Below, in pieces: positions 1 to 4,834 of a stretch of DNA of 5,330 bases. Location: contig JAEOTV010000008.1 of NCBI GenBank assembly GCA_016839635.1, forward strand, positions 1 through 5,330, written 5' to 3'. The notes under the pieces were generated by a model that did no database searches, had not been told where the DNA came from, and saw nothing but the letters and a program-made list of their open reading frames with translations. The position numbers and the translations under genes are program-made. The first letter of the stretch is position 1. Each line of letters opens with the position of its first letter. This DNA is from Promethearchaeota archaeon. Lineage in GTDB: Archaea; Asgardarchaeota; Lokiarchaeia; Sigynarchaeales; SOKP01.

Positions 1-1
1 A

Positions 2-112
2 AAAAAGTGGATTCCAATGAAAGACTTAGTTGTTTTTAAATTTAACGATGACTTAAACGAATTTCAAGAAGTAGAGGTGAAAAAGAAGGTACAAAACTTA
101 AAGTTAAAATAG
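2..112 (+). CDS. C-terminal fragment of an unidentified protein
   Basis: The frame beginning at base 2 stays open for 36 codons and stops at TAG (110-112); the other two forward frames close early (TAA at 37-39, TGA at 18-20). The fragment reads KKWIPMKDLVVFKFNDDLN and then a Lys/Glu/Val-rich tail ending NLKLK. Alternating hydrophobic residues (DLVVFKF) suggest a beta-strand, followed by a charged tail. The fragment is too short to assign a family. An internal ATG at base 17 could in principle start a tiny 31-residue ORF, but no Shine-Dalgarno sequence is visible before it, so the end of a longer gene entering from the left is more likely. The next gene on the same strand starts 55 bases downstream behind its own TATA-like element. 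Confidence 0.55.
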   Translation, partial: KKWIPMKDLVVFKFNDDLNEFQEVEVKKKVQNLKLK

Positions 113-122
113 ACAAGAAATC

Positions 123-133
123 ATTTAATATAT
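123..133 (+). promoter_or_regulatory. TATA-like box before the beta-propeller gene
   Basis: The sequence ATTTAATATAT lies about 35-45 bases before the ATG at 168. Archaeal transcription usually starts about 25 bases after the TATA centre, which would leave a leader of roughly 10-15 bases. No GGTGA is seen before this ATG, which fits a short or leaderless transcript. In such AT-rich DNA similar matches arise by chance, so this is tentative. Confidence 0.35.
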
Positions 134-167
134 CAACATATTAAATAACAAAATGATCTGATGATTT

Positions 168-1469
168 ATGACAAAAAGGTTAAAGAAGATTGATAATTTG
201 TTTATACTCCTCCTTTTTTGTGTTTCTATCCTAAGTGGATTTTTTATTAGTGCAGAGATTTATTCAACAAATTCAAACAAACAAGAACCTCTTAAGCTCA
301 GTGCTCCTTCAACTAATCTCTTATGGAATTATACCTGCAGTGAAGGAATACGATCCGTTTCTCTCTCTGCTGACGGAAGTTTAATAACTGCTAGTACTTA
401 TTCCGCCGACAGCAGTGTCTATTTATTTGATAATATAGAATCTACTATCAAAACACCTTTATGGAATTATACCGCTCCTAATAGTGTATATTCCGCAGAT
501 ATTTCAGCAAATGGAAATTACATTGCAGGTGTTGATGATAGTCAACGCATATTTCTATTAAACAGCTCTTTAACTGATCCAAAACAACCAATATGGGAAT
601 ATTCTTCAACAGGATCACTTATGAATGATTGTGAAATTTCTGCGGATGGCAATTATATTGTTGCTGCATCATCATCAGGCACAATTTTCTTGTTAAACAA
701 TTCCATTACAAGTCCCAAAGCATTAATGTGGAGTTATCCAACAGGTGGTGAAGTCTGGTCTGTAGATATTTCTGCGGATGGTTCATATATCGCAGCAGCT
801 AGCGTAGATGATCATGTATATTTGTTCAATAAAGCAAGCTCTACTCCCTTATGGAATTATACTGCAGGAGGAAATTGTAATTCAGTCGCAATTTCTGCGG
901 ATGGCAATTACATCGTCGCAGGAACCACTAATAGCGAAGTTCATCTTTTTACTCGAACAAATTCCACTCCTTTATGGACTTTTTCGGCTGATGATGCGGT
1001 CTATACCGTTACAATAAGTTCTGATGGGAATTATATCGTAGCAGGAGGCTATGATAATAGAGTTTATCTATTTGAAAGATCAAGCTCCACTCCATTATGG
1101 AATTACACTGCCACAGGTCAATTTGGGTCTGCTGATCATCCTAAATCCGTCGCAATTTCGGCAAATGGAAATTATATCGCTGCAGGTAGTCATGATTATA
1201 ACATTTTTCTCTTTGAAAAGACGAACTCAACTCCACTATGGAACTTTACTACAGGAGGAGAAATTTGGTGTATAGCAATTTCAGAAACAGGTTCCTATAT
1301 AGCCGCAGGTGGAGATGATCAACATGTGTATTTATTTTATAATGATATCTCTTCAGGTACTAGCCAAAATATACCATTTACTAACTTCTTCATGTTATTC
1401 GGTGTAGCGACTGCATTAATTATAATTTTAATAAAAAAGAATCTGCTAAAAATTAAGGTCAAAAATTAA
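168..1469 (+). CDS. Secreted, membrane-anchored WD40/PQQ-like beta-propeller protein
   Basis: This 433-residue protein is a likely cell-surface beta-propeller for binding proteins or glycans; the ligand is unknown and no catalytic motif is visible. Residues 1-30 form a signal peptide or anchor: MTKRLKK, then a hydrophobic stretch from about 11 to 29. Residues 51-391 contain eight repeats, each with a blade-opening Trp (53, 99, 143, 188, 229, 270, 311, 358), a core such as ISADGNYIVAG, and an outer strand such as VYLF. Repeat spacing is 41-47 residues, and repeat 7 carries an insertion of about six residues near 317-325. Residues 405-422 form a C-terminal membrane helix followed by a Lys-rich tail, so the propeller should face outside. 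Nine N-glycosylation sequons (for example N54, N100, N230, N265, N312, N353, N359) support exposure to an archaeal glycosylation system. The first ATG places the basic region directly before the hydrophobic core. The family style is common in archaeal surface proteins. Whether it closes as eight blades or as seven plus one is not decidable here. Confidence 0.85.
   Translation: MTKRLKKIDNLFILLLFCVSILSGFFISAEIYSTNSNKQEPLKLSAPSTNLLWNYTCSEGIRSVSLSADGSLITASTYSADSSVYLFDNIESTIKTPLWNYTAPNSVYSADISANGNYIAGVDDSQRIFLLNSSLTDPKQPIWEYSSTGSLMNDCEISADGNYIVAASSSGTIFLLNNSITSPKALMWSYPTGGEVWSVDISADGSYIAAASVDDHVYLFNKASSTPLWNYTAGGNCNSVAISADGNYIVAGTTNSEVHLFTRTNSTPLWTFSADDAVYTVTISSDGNYIVAGGYDNRVYLFERSSSTPLWNYTATGQFGSADHPKSVAISANGNYIAAGSHDYNIFLFEKTNSTPLWNFTTGGEIWCIAISETGSYIAAGGDDQHVYLFYNDISSGTSQNIPFTNFFMLFGVATALIIILIKKNLLKIKVKN
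318..1340 (+). repeat. Eight tandem blade-coding repeats inside the beta-propeller gene
   Basis: The eight units encode residues 51-391 and are recognisable at DNA level. The 14-mer TTATGGAATTATAC occurs exactly at 321-334, 459-472 and 849-862, and with one mismatch at 1095-1108. A 21-base block starting AATTTCTGCGGATGG is identical at 635-655 and 890-910, and its 13-base core TTTCTGCGGATGG also occurs near 769. Units 5-8 share a short linker of the form S/N-S-T-P-L-W. Units 1-4 are preceded by more variable linkers. Confidence 0.85.
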
Positions 1470-1477
1470 TTATTAAT

Positions 1478-1496
1478 TCTCTTCTTTTTTTTATTC
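1478..1496 (+). terminator. Oligo-T terminator after the beta-propeller gene
   Basis: A pyrimidine-rich stretch with an uninterrupted T8 at 1485-1492 begins nine bases after the stop codon. Archaeal RNA polymerase terminates on such T-tracts without a hairpin. The next gene lies on the opposite strand and ends at 1567, so termination is expected here. Confidence 0.55.
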
Positions 1497-1566
1497 TACA
1501 TTACTTAATTAATTTATAAAAAAGCCTTAAAATTGGGAATTCTAATAAATTATTTTTGTAACAAAA

Positions 1567-1794
1567 CTAAAAGTTTTCAAAAACCCAACTTAATTTACAT
1601 TGGCGGGAACAAAAAAATCGCTTTATTGGTTCTTGACATATATTAATATGATGATATGTCTTATTCCACTTACTACGTACGATGTTTTTACCACAGAATT
1701 CACAAGTAGGTAGTATTACTTTCTCTTCCTTTTTAATCTCTTTCAACCCGTCTATCATTTGTGATAATGGGTCTGATTTTTTTATATTGCTCAT
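1567..1794 (-). CDS. Small TRASH-like zinc-finger protein (75 aa)
   Basis: The N-terminal 28 residues are charged and probably helical (GLKEIKKEEK). A metal-binding module follows: C31-x2-C34 in CEFCGKNI, then H48, H49 and C53, then C62-x3-C66 in FFCSRQCKLSW. The FCSxxC ending with a following aromatic residue resembles TRASH/MYM-type treble-clef fingers, which bind metal in regulators and other archaeal proteins. The spacing between C34 and C62 is longer than the classical TRASH pattern, and the extra His/Cys residues may complete a second site. It lacks a DNA-binding helix-turn-helix, so it is not a typical metal-sensing regulator; a partner-binding or nucleic-acid-binding role is a guess. 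The start is the only ATG before the module. No Shine-Dalgarno is seen, but a good TATA-like box lies about 45-55 bases upstream. The next minus-strand gene upstream ends 120 bases away, so this gene is probably transcribed alone. Confidence 0.75.
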   Translation of the reverse strand: MSNIKKSDPLSQMIDGLKEIKKEEKVILPTCEFCGKNIVRSKWNKTYHHINICQEPIKRFFCSRQCKLSWVFENF

Positions 1795-1801
1795 AAAATA
1801 A

Positions 1802-1895
1802 TATTCTCGAATAGATTGAGTTTGTTAATGTTATAACCCTTTTATATGTAAGTCAAATAATGTATAGAAATGATCGGTGAAATTGTTCGAGAATA
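1802..1895. repeat. 10-base inverted repeat flanking a promoter
   Basis: TATTCTCGAA at 1802-1811 is the exact reverse complement of TTCGAGAATA at 1886-1895. The arms are 74 bases apart and bracket the TATA box and predicted start of the TRASH-like gene. One arm lies beyond the promoter and the other falls in the leader about 8-17 bases before the start codon. The second arm also overlaps a short palindrome, GTTCG-AGAATA-CGAAC (1885-1900). The pair could be operator sites for one regulator. Confidence 0.5.
1838..1850 (-). promoter_or_regulatory. TATA box for the TRASH-like gene
   Basis: Read on the minus strand the sequence is TACATATAAAAGG, a good match to an archaeal TATA element, centred about 50 bases before the ATG at 1794. 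Transcription would begin near 1819, giving a leader of roughly 25 bases. It sits between the two arms of the inverted repeat at 1802-1895. Confidence 0.5.
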
Positions 1896-1914
1896 CGAAC
1901 TAAGTTAATTAAAA

Positions 1915-2523
1915 TTAATCTATTTTTCGTAACATAGCCCAATATGGGACATCTGTCTCGGGAATTATTCCTTCTTCAACAATTTCAAACCCAAAATGGT
2001 GGTAAAGACTTACATTTCTTTCCTTACTAGTTTCTAAATAACTAGGTACGTTTTGCTTATCAATTTCCGCAAGCTTAGCTCTTAAAAGTCGCCCTGCATA
2101 GCCTTTTCCCTGATGAACAGGATCGACACCTATTGGATATAAATACCAATGGAACATGTTAGCATACTGTTTATGACATCTATGCTCACACTCAGATATC
2201 CGTTTATATCTCTTAAGATATTCTATTCCTAAACTATAATTGAGTTCCCTACCGCCACATTTATAAGCTGTCTCTTTTGTTACTTCAGCTTCCCAGAAAG
2301 GAAGCCAGACAGCGATGCCCTCGAGATTTGCAGAAATACTATATACTTCTCCATACATGATCCCATATTGTACCATAAATTCATAGATTTCTGGCAATTT
2401 AATTGCTCTTTCCTCTAAATTAGGAAGTGTAAAATCAAATTGGGGATAATTCTGGAATGCTCGAGCAAGCACCTTACTTGCTGCTTTAGTTTGCCCATTA
2501 TTTAAGCGAATAAGATTATTCAT
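1915..2523 (-). CDS. GNAT family N-acetyltransferase
   Basis: This 202-residue protein should transfer an acetyl group from acetyl-CoA to an amine in the cytoplasm. The acetyl-CoA pyrophosphate loop is clear: strand HWYLYPIGVDP (125-135), then Q138-G-K-G141-Y-A143-G, matching Q/RxxGxG/A. Further GNAT marks are YLETS (162-166), N170, and the Y174...FGF (177-179) segment of motif B, close to the YLE.S...N..LY..FGF form of broad GNATs that include antibiotic and small-molecule acetylases. The N-terminal half (AFQNYPQF, then AVWLPFW at 71-77) fits the variable substrate-binding part of that subgroup. Length is normal and all expected motifs are intact. A GGTGA lies six bases before the ATG, which fixes the start. 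It faces the same way as its zinc-protein neighbours but is 120 and 256 bases from them, so an operon is unlikely. The substrate cannot be inferred. Confidence 0.9.
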   Translation of the reverse strand: MNNLIRLNNGQTKAASKVLARAFQNYPQFDFTLPNLEERAIKLPEIYEFMVQYGIMYGEVYSISANLEGIAVWLPFWEAEVTKETAYKCGGRELNYSLGIEYLKRYKRISECEHRCHKQYANMFHWYLYPIGVDPVHQGKGYAGRLLRAKLAEIDKQNVPSYLETSKERNVSLYHHFGFEIVEEGIIPETDVPYWAMLRKID

Positions 2524-2529
2524 TCAAAC

Positions 2530-2534
2530 TCACC
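2530..2534 (-). promoter_or_regulatory. Shine-Dalgarno of the GNAT gene
   Basis: GGTGA on the minus strand lies six bases before the ATG at 2523 and is the standard archaeal ribosome-binding core. A TATA-like ATTATAAT at about 2545-2552 lies too near to leave this site inside the transcript under normal spacing, so the real promoter is probably further upstream and was not identified. Confidence 0.6.
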
Positions 2535-2779
2535 AATTATGATATTATAATCTTTATCTTTCACTTTTTACATTACCATCCAAGAAATATCTGGTGTTAA
2601 TTAAGTCTATTTTAATTCCCTTTTAACATTTATTTAAGAATTAGTTGAGATTTCCTTTGTGCTATTCATTTGGAATCCTTTATTGAATTACGATAAACAC
2701 TCAAATACGTTAAAAATAATATTTTTCACTGCAAATCGCGCGTTAGATTTACAAAAATAAAATAGGATTTGTCGTTTTA

Positions 2780-2920
2780 TTATTTATAATCCTTCTTTGT
2801 TGCGTTATGAACTGTATCTATAGCTCCACATTTCTCGCAATATTGATATAAAGTATGGGAAAAATCCCCACAACTAGAACACACGAATTTGTATGTCTCT
2901 CTAAATAATTTTTCTTTCAT
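2780..2920 (-). CDS. Very small zinc-ribbon protein (46 aa)
   Basis: A minus-strand ORF begins MKEKLFRETYKFVCSSCG and ends DYK before TAA. Four cysteines, C14-x2-C17 and C28-x2-C31, are ten residues apart, with the two knuckles reading CSSCG and CEKCGAID, a classic zinc ribbon. His22 and several aromatic residues (Y25, Y27) lie between the knuckles. Such single-ribbon proteins usually bind nucleic acid or a protein partner; this one has no other domain, so its role is open. A GAGGAA purine run (2931-2936) lies ten bases before the ATG and is a plausible Shine-Dalgarno. A TATA-like TTTATATAAAT lies around 2941-2952, rather close to the start. The ORF is short enough to be missed by length cut-offs, but the paired CxxCG motifs, the GAGGAA and the two similar small zinc proteins on the same strand support it as real. 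Confidence 0.7.
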   Translation of the reverse strand: MKEKLFRETYKFVCSSCGDFSHTLYQYCEKCGAIDTVHNATKKDYK

Positions 2921-3158
2921 TTCTATAAAATTCCTCTTCAATTTATATAAAAGAAAAAAAAATTTAAAAATTTATCGGTCTTTCGTGGTGAATTTTATCA
3001 CATTTAACTAAAAAAAAAAGCTCCTAATATTTTATAAAGAATATTCCAATATCCTTGAATGATTTGCTAAGAAATAAAAAAAAAATAAAATAAATGACTT
3101 TTTGATAATTTAAAAAATAAGTTTTTTATGTAACTAAAACTTTGAAAAAATAGAATTA
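2921..3158. other. AT-rich gap with long homopolymer runs
   Basis: No coding potential is seen on either strand; ATGs such as those in ATGATTTGCTAA and ATGACTTTTTGA close at once. The stretch contains A9 (2954-2962), A10 (3010-3019) and A10 (3076-3085), which are T-runs on the minus strand. They lie downstream of the minus-strand CxxC gene and could act as serial oligo-T terminators, keeping its transcript from entering the zinc-ribbon gene at 2920. Confidence 0.45.
3145..3150 (-). terminator. Oligo-T terminator after the CxxC-x17-CxxC gene
   Basis: On the minus strand a T6 run begins eight bases after the stop codon, followed further on by T10 runs at 3076-3085 and 3010-3019. T-tracts are sufficient for archaeal termination. 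The short first run may be leaky, with the longer ones as back-up. Confidence 0.4.
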
Positions 3159-3299
3159 TTATCTTCTATGATTTCTATAACACTCTCGACAATAAACATC
3201 TCTGCCTTCTGTAGGCTTAAATGGAACTTCGCACTCATTTCCGCAGTCAGCGCATGTAGCTTTGTGCATTGTTCTATTGCCATATCTACTATTAGACAT
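3159..3299 (-). CDS. CxxC-x17-CxxC zinc-binding protein (46 aa)
   Basis: The protein begins MSNSRYGNRTMHKATCADCG and ends CYRNHRR. Its cysteines follow C16-x2-C19, then exactly 17 residues, then C37-x2-C40, the signature of the CxxC-x17-CxxC small zinc-binding family found in archaea and some bacteria. The conserved middle also fits: CEVPFKPTEGRDVYCRECY, with the PF-x-P and VYCRECY elements. The protein is basic at both ends, consistent with nucleic-acid contact, but the function is not established. An in-frame ATG at 3356 would add 19 residues. I chose 3299 because GGTGA lies four bases before it, because a TATA box at 3353-3361 overlaps the upstream ATG and would start transcription downstream of it, and because the extra residues lack family character. 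Confidence 0.85.
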   Translation of the reverse strand: MSNSRYGNRTMHKATCADCGNECEVPFKPTEGRDVYCRECYRNHRR

Positions 3300-3303
3300 T
3301 ATT

Positions 3304-3308
3304 TCACC
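3304..3308 (-). promoter_or_regulatory. Shine-Dalgarno that decides the CxxC gene start
   Basis: GGTGA on the minus strand is four bases before the ATG at 3299. The plus-strand gene at 3779 uses the same core with the same four-base spacing. This favours the 46-residue product over the 65-residue extension. Confidence 0.7.
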
Positions 3309-3352
3309 AATTTTTAATTTTATACTTGTAACTTTGAAATTTCTCTGTTCAA

Positions 3353-3367
3353 GCATATAAGATATAT
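3353..3367 (-). promoter_or_regulatory. TATA-like box for the CxxC gene
   Basis: On the minus strand the sequence ATATATCTTATATGC lies about 55-70 bases before the chosen ATG. Transcription would start near 3332, leaving a leader of about 30 bases that includes the GGTGA site. The alternative upstream ATG falls within this element and would not be transcribed. Confidence 0.45.
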
Positions 3368-3769
3368 TTCTAAATATAATAAACCTTGGTATTATGAAAA
3401 ATACACTTCAAAATTCCGTCAGAAAATATCTAATTTATTTTTTATCTGAAAGGATTAACTAGAGGTATTTTAAGAAGAAAAGGTAAAACAATTTAAAATT
3501 TTAGGGAGATATGGTATAAAGGATGTTTAATATAATTTTTTAGGTAAAAATATTTTCTTATTTTTGCGAATATTCCTAAAAAAATTATTGAAATTAAAAA
3601 TTTGATGAATAGATGAGATTTATAGGTATAATATTTATAAACTAAAAAGTTTAAATGTTCTTATTTACCTTCTAGCTTAAGTACTGTAAAATGTTTTGTT
3701 AAAATTTGAAATTCATATTGTGAAAAGCATTTATCAATACAGAATGATGTTAGAACATTTTTAAAAAAA
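3368..3769. other. AT-rich divergent intergenic region, no gene seen
   Basis: Between the minus-strand CxxC gene and the plus-strand gene at 3779 I find no ORF with a start signal and recognisable protein. One ATG after a GGGAGA (3523) closes after six codons. The region contains TATA-like elements for the plus-strand gene: TATTTATAAAC near 3632-3642, giving a leader of over 100 bases, and GCATTTATCAA near 3727-3737, giving about 20-25 bases. A long leader or a small non-coding RNA is possible, but nothing in the sequence demonstrates one. Confidence 0.4.
3727..3737 (+). promoter_or_regulatory. Possible TATA box of the 68-residue protein gene
   Basis: GCATTTATCAA, preceded by the purine-rich GAAAA, lies about 45 bases before the ATG at 3779, which fits archaeal promoter geometry with a leader of 20-25 bases that contains the GGTGA. 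A stronger-looking match, TATTTATAAAC near 3632, is an alternative. Confidence 0.3.
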
Positions 3770-3774
3770 GGTGA
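3770..3774 (+). promoter_or_regulatory. Shine-Dalgarno of the 68-residue protein gene
   Basis: GGTGA, within AAAGGTGAAAAA, ends four bases before the ATG at 3779. It strongly supports this short ORF as a translated gene. Confidence 0.65.
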
Positions 3775-3778
3775 AAAA

Positions 3779-3985
3779 ATGGAAGTAAAATGTAGTGTAT
3801 GTGAAAGCCAAAACCCAAAAAGAAAGCTTATCAAAAGAATGCCATTATTAGAAAATGAATTACCAGAGAAGTATAGCGCTTATAAGGAATTTATGTGTAT
3901 GAATGTTATTCAGCTCCTTGGTAAAGATAGGAAATGGCATGATAATGTTTGTAAGAATCGTATGCTTGTAACAAGAAAAAGCTGA
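3779..3985 (+). CDS. Small Cys-rich protein of unknown family (68 aa)
   Basis: I do not recognise this protein. It starts MEVKCSVCESQNPKRK, giving a knuckle C5-x2-C8 followed by a basic patch (KRKLIKR). A middle part rich in Glu, Leu and Pro follows (NELPEKYSAYKEF), then C40, H54 and C58 in KWHDNVCKNRM. C5, C8, C40 and C58, with H54 as an alternative ligand, could hold one zinc ion, making a split zinc finger with a roughly 30-residue insertion. The layout is unlike the CxxC-x17-CxxC and zinc-ribbon proteins nearby, so it is not a simple paralogue of them. GGTGA lies four bases before the ATG. The gene converges on the methyltransferase with only 18 bases between the stop codons and no T-run within that gap, so the two transcripts probably overlap at their 3' ends. 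Confidence 0.75.
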   Translation: MEVKCSVCESQNPKRKLIKRMPLLENELPEKYSAYKEFMCMNVIQLLGKDRKWHDNVCKNRMLVTRKS

Positions 3986-4003
3986 TCATCTAATTAGAAT
4001 TAT

Positions 4004-4576
4004 TTATTGTTTTCTGAAAATATAAGTATCATAAAAAGGGCGCTTCACCAATTCTGATAAGAAATGAAGCTCTCTGGAATATTTTCTTGGATCGACCGAA
4101 TCTGGGTGTGTTGGATATCTCCCTTTACGTATTGTCTTTATTGCATCCTTATTTGGCTCGAAAATACAAACAATCCCATTTATTTTTAATACACGATAGC
4201 ATTCCTTAAGAGCTGTTTCTTTATCATTAATATGATGTAAAGCGCCTAAAATGAATATAGCATCAAAAGAAGCATCTTCAAAGGGCATATCCTCAGCATT
4301 AAATGGTATGTATGTAATCATATGATTAACTTTTGCTTTTTTAGCAGATTCTATCCAGTCTTGTTTAGCATACTCGGATTGATCGCTTTCTGGTTCTCCG
4401 GTGATGACTTTATAGTTGTTCAAGGCAAGGTTTATTGCCATCCAGCCCTTTCCTGTACCTATATCTAAAATTTTTGCGTTTTTCTCTAATCCTAAATCTT
4501 GAAGAATGGGGTTGATCTCATTGAAAATAAAAACAACATCACTTCCCAAGACATATCTTAACTCTTCAATCTCCAT
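4004..4576 (-). CDS. Class I SAM-dependent methyltransferase
   Basis: This 190-residue cytoplasmic enzyme is expected to transfer a methyl group from S-adenosylmethionine. Motif I is ILDIGTGKG (36-44), the SAM-binding glycine loop. E61 in VITGEPE is the acidic residue that usually contacts the ribose. NAEDMPFEDASFDAIF (93-108) carries the adenine-contacting region and motif IV, followed by ALHHI. RVLKINGIVCIFEPN (128-142) is the strand beta-5 region typical of the UbiE/COQ5-like Methyltransf_11 group. The C-terminal 45 residues are short and basic, and contain no further recognisable domain; the enzyme is on the small side, so it may need a partner for substrate binding. The substrate is unknown. 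The start follows a purine-rich AGGAAGGAAAGGT, a serviceable if unusual Shine-Dalgarno. It is divergent from the anchored protein at 4835 and convergent with the small Cys-rich gene. Confidence 0.88.
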   Translation of the reverse strand: MEIEELRYVLGSDVVFIFNEINPILQDLGLEKNAKILDIGTGKGWMAINLALNNYKVITGEPESDQSEYAKQDWIESAKKAKVNHMITYIPFNAEDMPFEDASFDAIFILGALHHINDKETALKECYRVLKINGIVCIFEPNKDAIKTIRKGRYPTHPDSVDPRKYSRELHFLSELVKRPFYDTYIFRKQ

Positions 4577-4637
4577 TTACCTTTCCTTCCTTTTTCTATA
4601 TCTTATTTCTATTTATGAATTCTGACTTCTTTTTCTT

Positions 4638-4684
4638 TTTTAGCTTTATATTTTATAATCTTCTTGACACTTTTAGCTTTATAT
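4638..4684. repeat. 14-base direct repeat in the divergent intergenic region
   Basis: TTTTAGCTTTATAT occurs exactly at 4638-4651 and 4671-4684, a period of 33 bases. On the minus strand it reads ATATAAAGCTAAAA, which contains a TATA-like ATATAAA. The copies could be alternative TATA boxes or tandem regulator sites for the methyltransferase gene, although they lie 60-110 bases before its start. Confidence 0.45.
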
Positions 4685-4750
4685 CTCAGATTTTAAAACA
4701 ATGCTCCAGATTAGGTTTTATTAGATAGTTTTAAATATTCAAATGTATTA

Positions 4751-4776
4751 AATCGGTTAAACTGATTCATATAATC
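4751..4776 (+). promoter_or_regulatory. Operator-like palindrome next to the TATA box of the anchored-protein gene
   Basis: AATCGGTTAAACTGATT (4751-4767) has eight-base arms around a single central A with one mismatched pair. It is directly followed by the TATA-like CATATAATC (4768-4776). Transcription would start near 4797-4800, leaving a leader of 35-38 bases before the ATG at 4835. A dimeric regulator bound here would cover the TFB recognition position, so repression is plausible. Confidence 0.4.
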
Positions 4777-4834
4777 TACGAAAAATGAGAAATAAATAAG
4801 AAATTGTAATTAAAATTAAAAAGGTAATATTTTT

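Noticed and set aside
168..227. Possible lipoprotein signal in the propeller N-terminus (C18 in LLFCVSIL)
   Set aside because: The residues before the cysteine (LLF) do not fit a lipobox, which needs a small residue directly before Cys; a C-terminal membrane helix provides the anchor instead.
808..1017. Plus-strand 69-residue ORF inside the beta-propeller gene
   Set aside because: It lies in another frame of the repeat-rich gene, has no ribosome-binding site, and its sequence echoes the propeller repeat read out of frame (LLYG, LPYG).
1051..1275. Plus-strand 74-residue ORF inside the beta-propeller gene
   Set aside because: It is another out-of-frame reading of the blades, with repeated LHYG elements that mirror the PLWN codons of the true frame.
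2659..2760. GTG-started plus-strand ORF of 33 codons in the gap before the zinc-ribbon gene
   Set aside because: It has no Shine-Dalgarno, a rare start codon and no recognisable motif; its length is what chance gives in AT-rich DNA.
2988..3001. GTGA-N6-TCAC palindrome in the homopolymer-rich gap
   Set aside because: The arms are only four bases, which is common by chance, and no nearby start or stop signal gives it a role.
3653..3760. AAATGTTCT and its reverse complement AGAACATTT, 90 bases apart upstream of the 68-residue gene
   Set aside because: A 9-base inverted match is expected about once by chance in a 480-base gap, and the arms do not frame a clear promoter.
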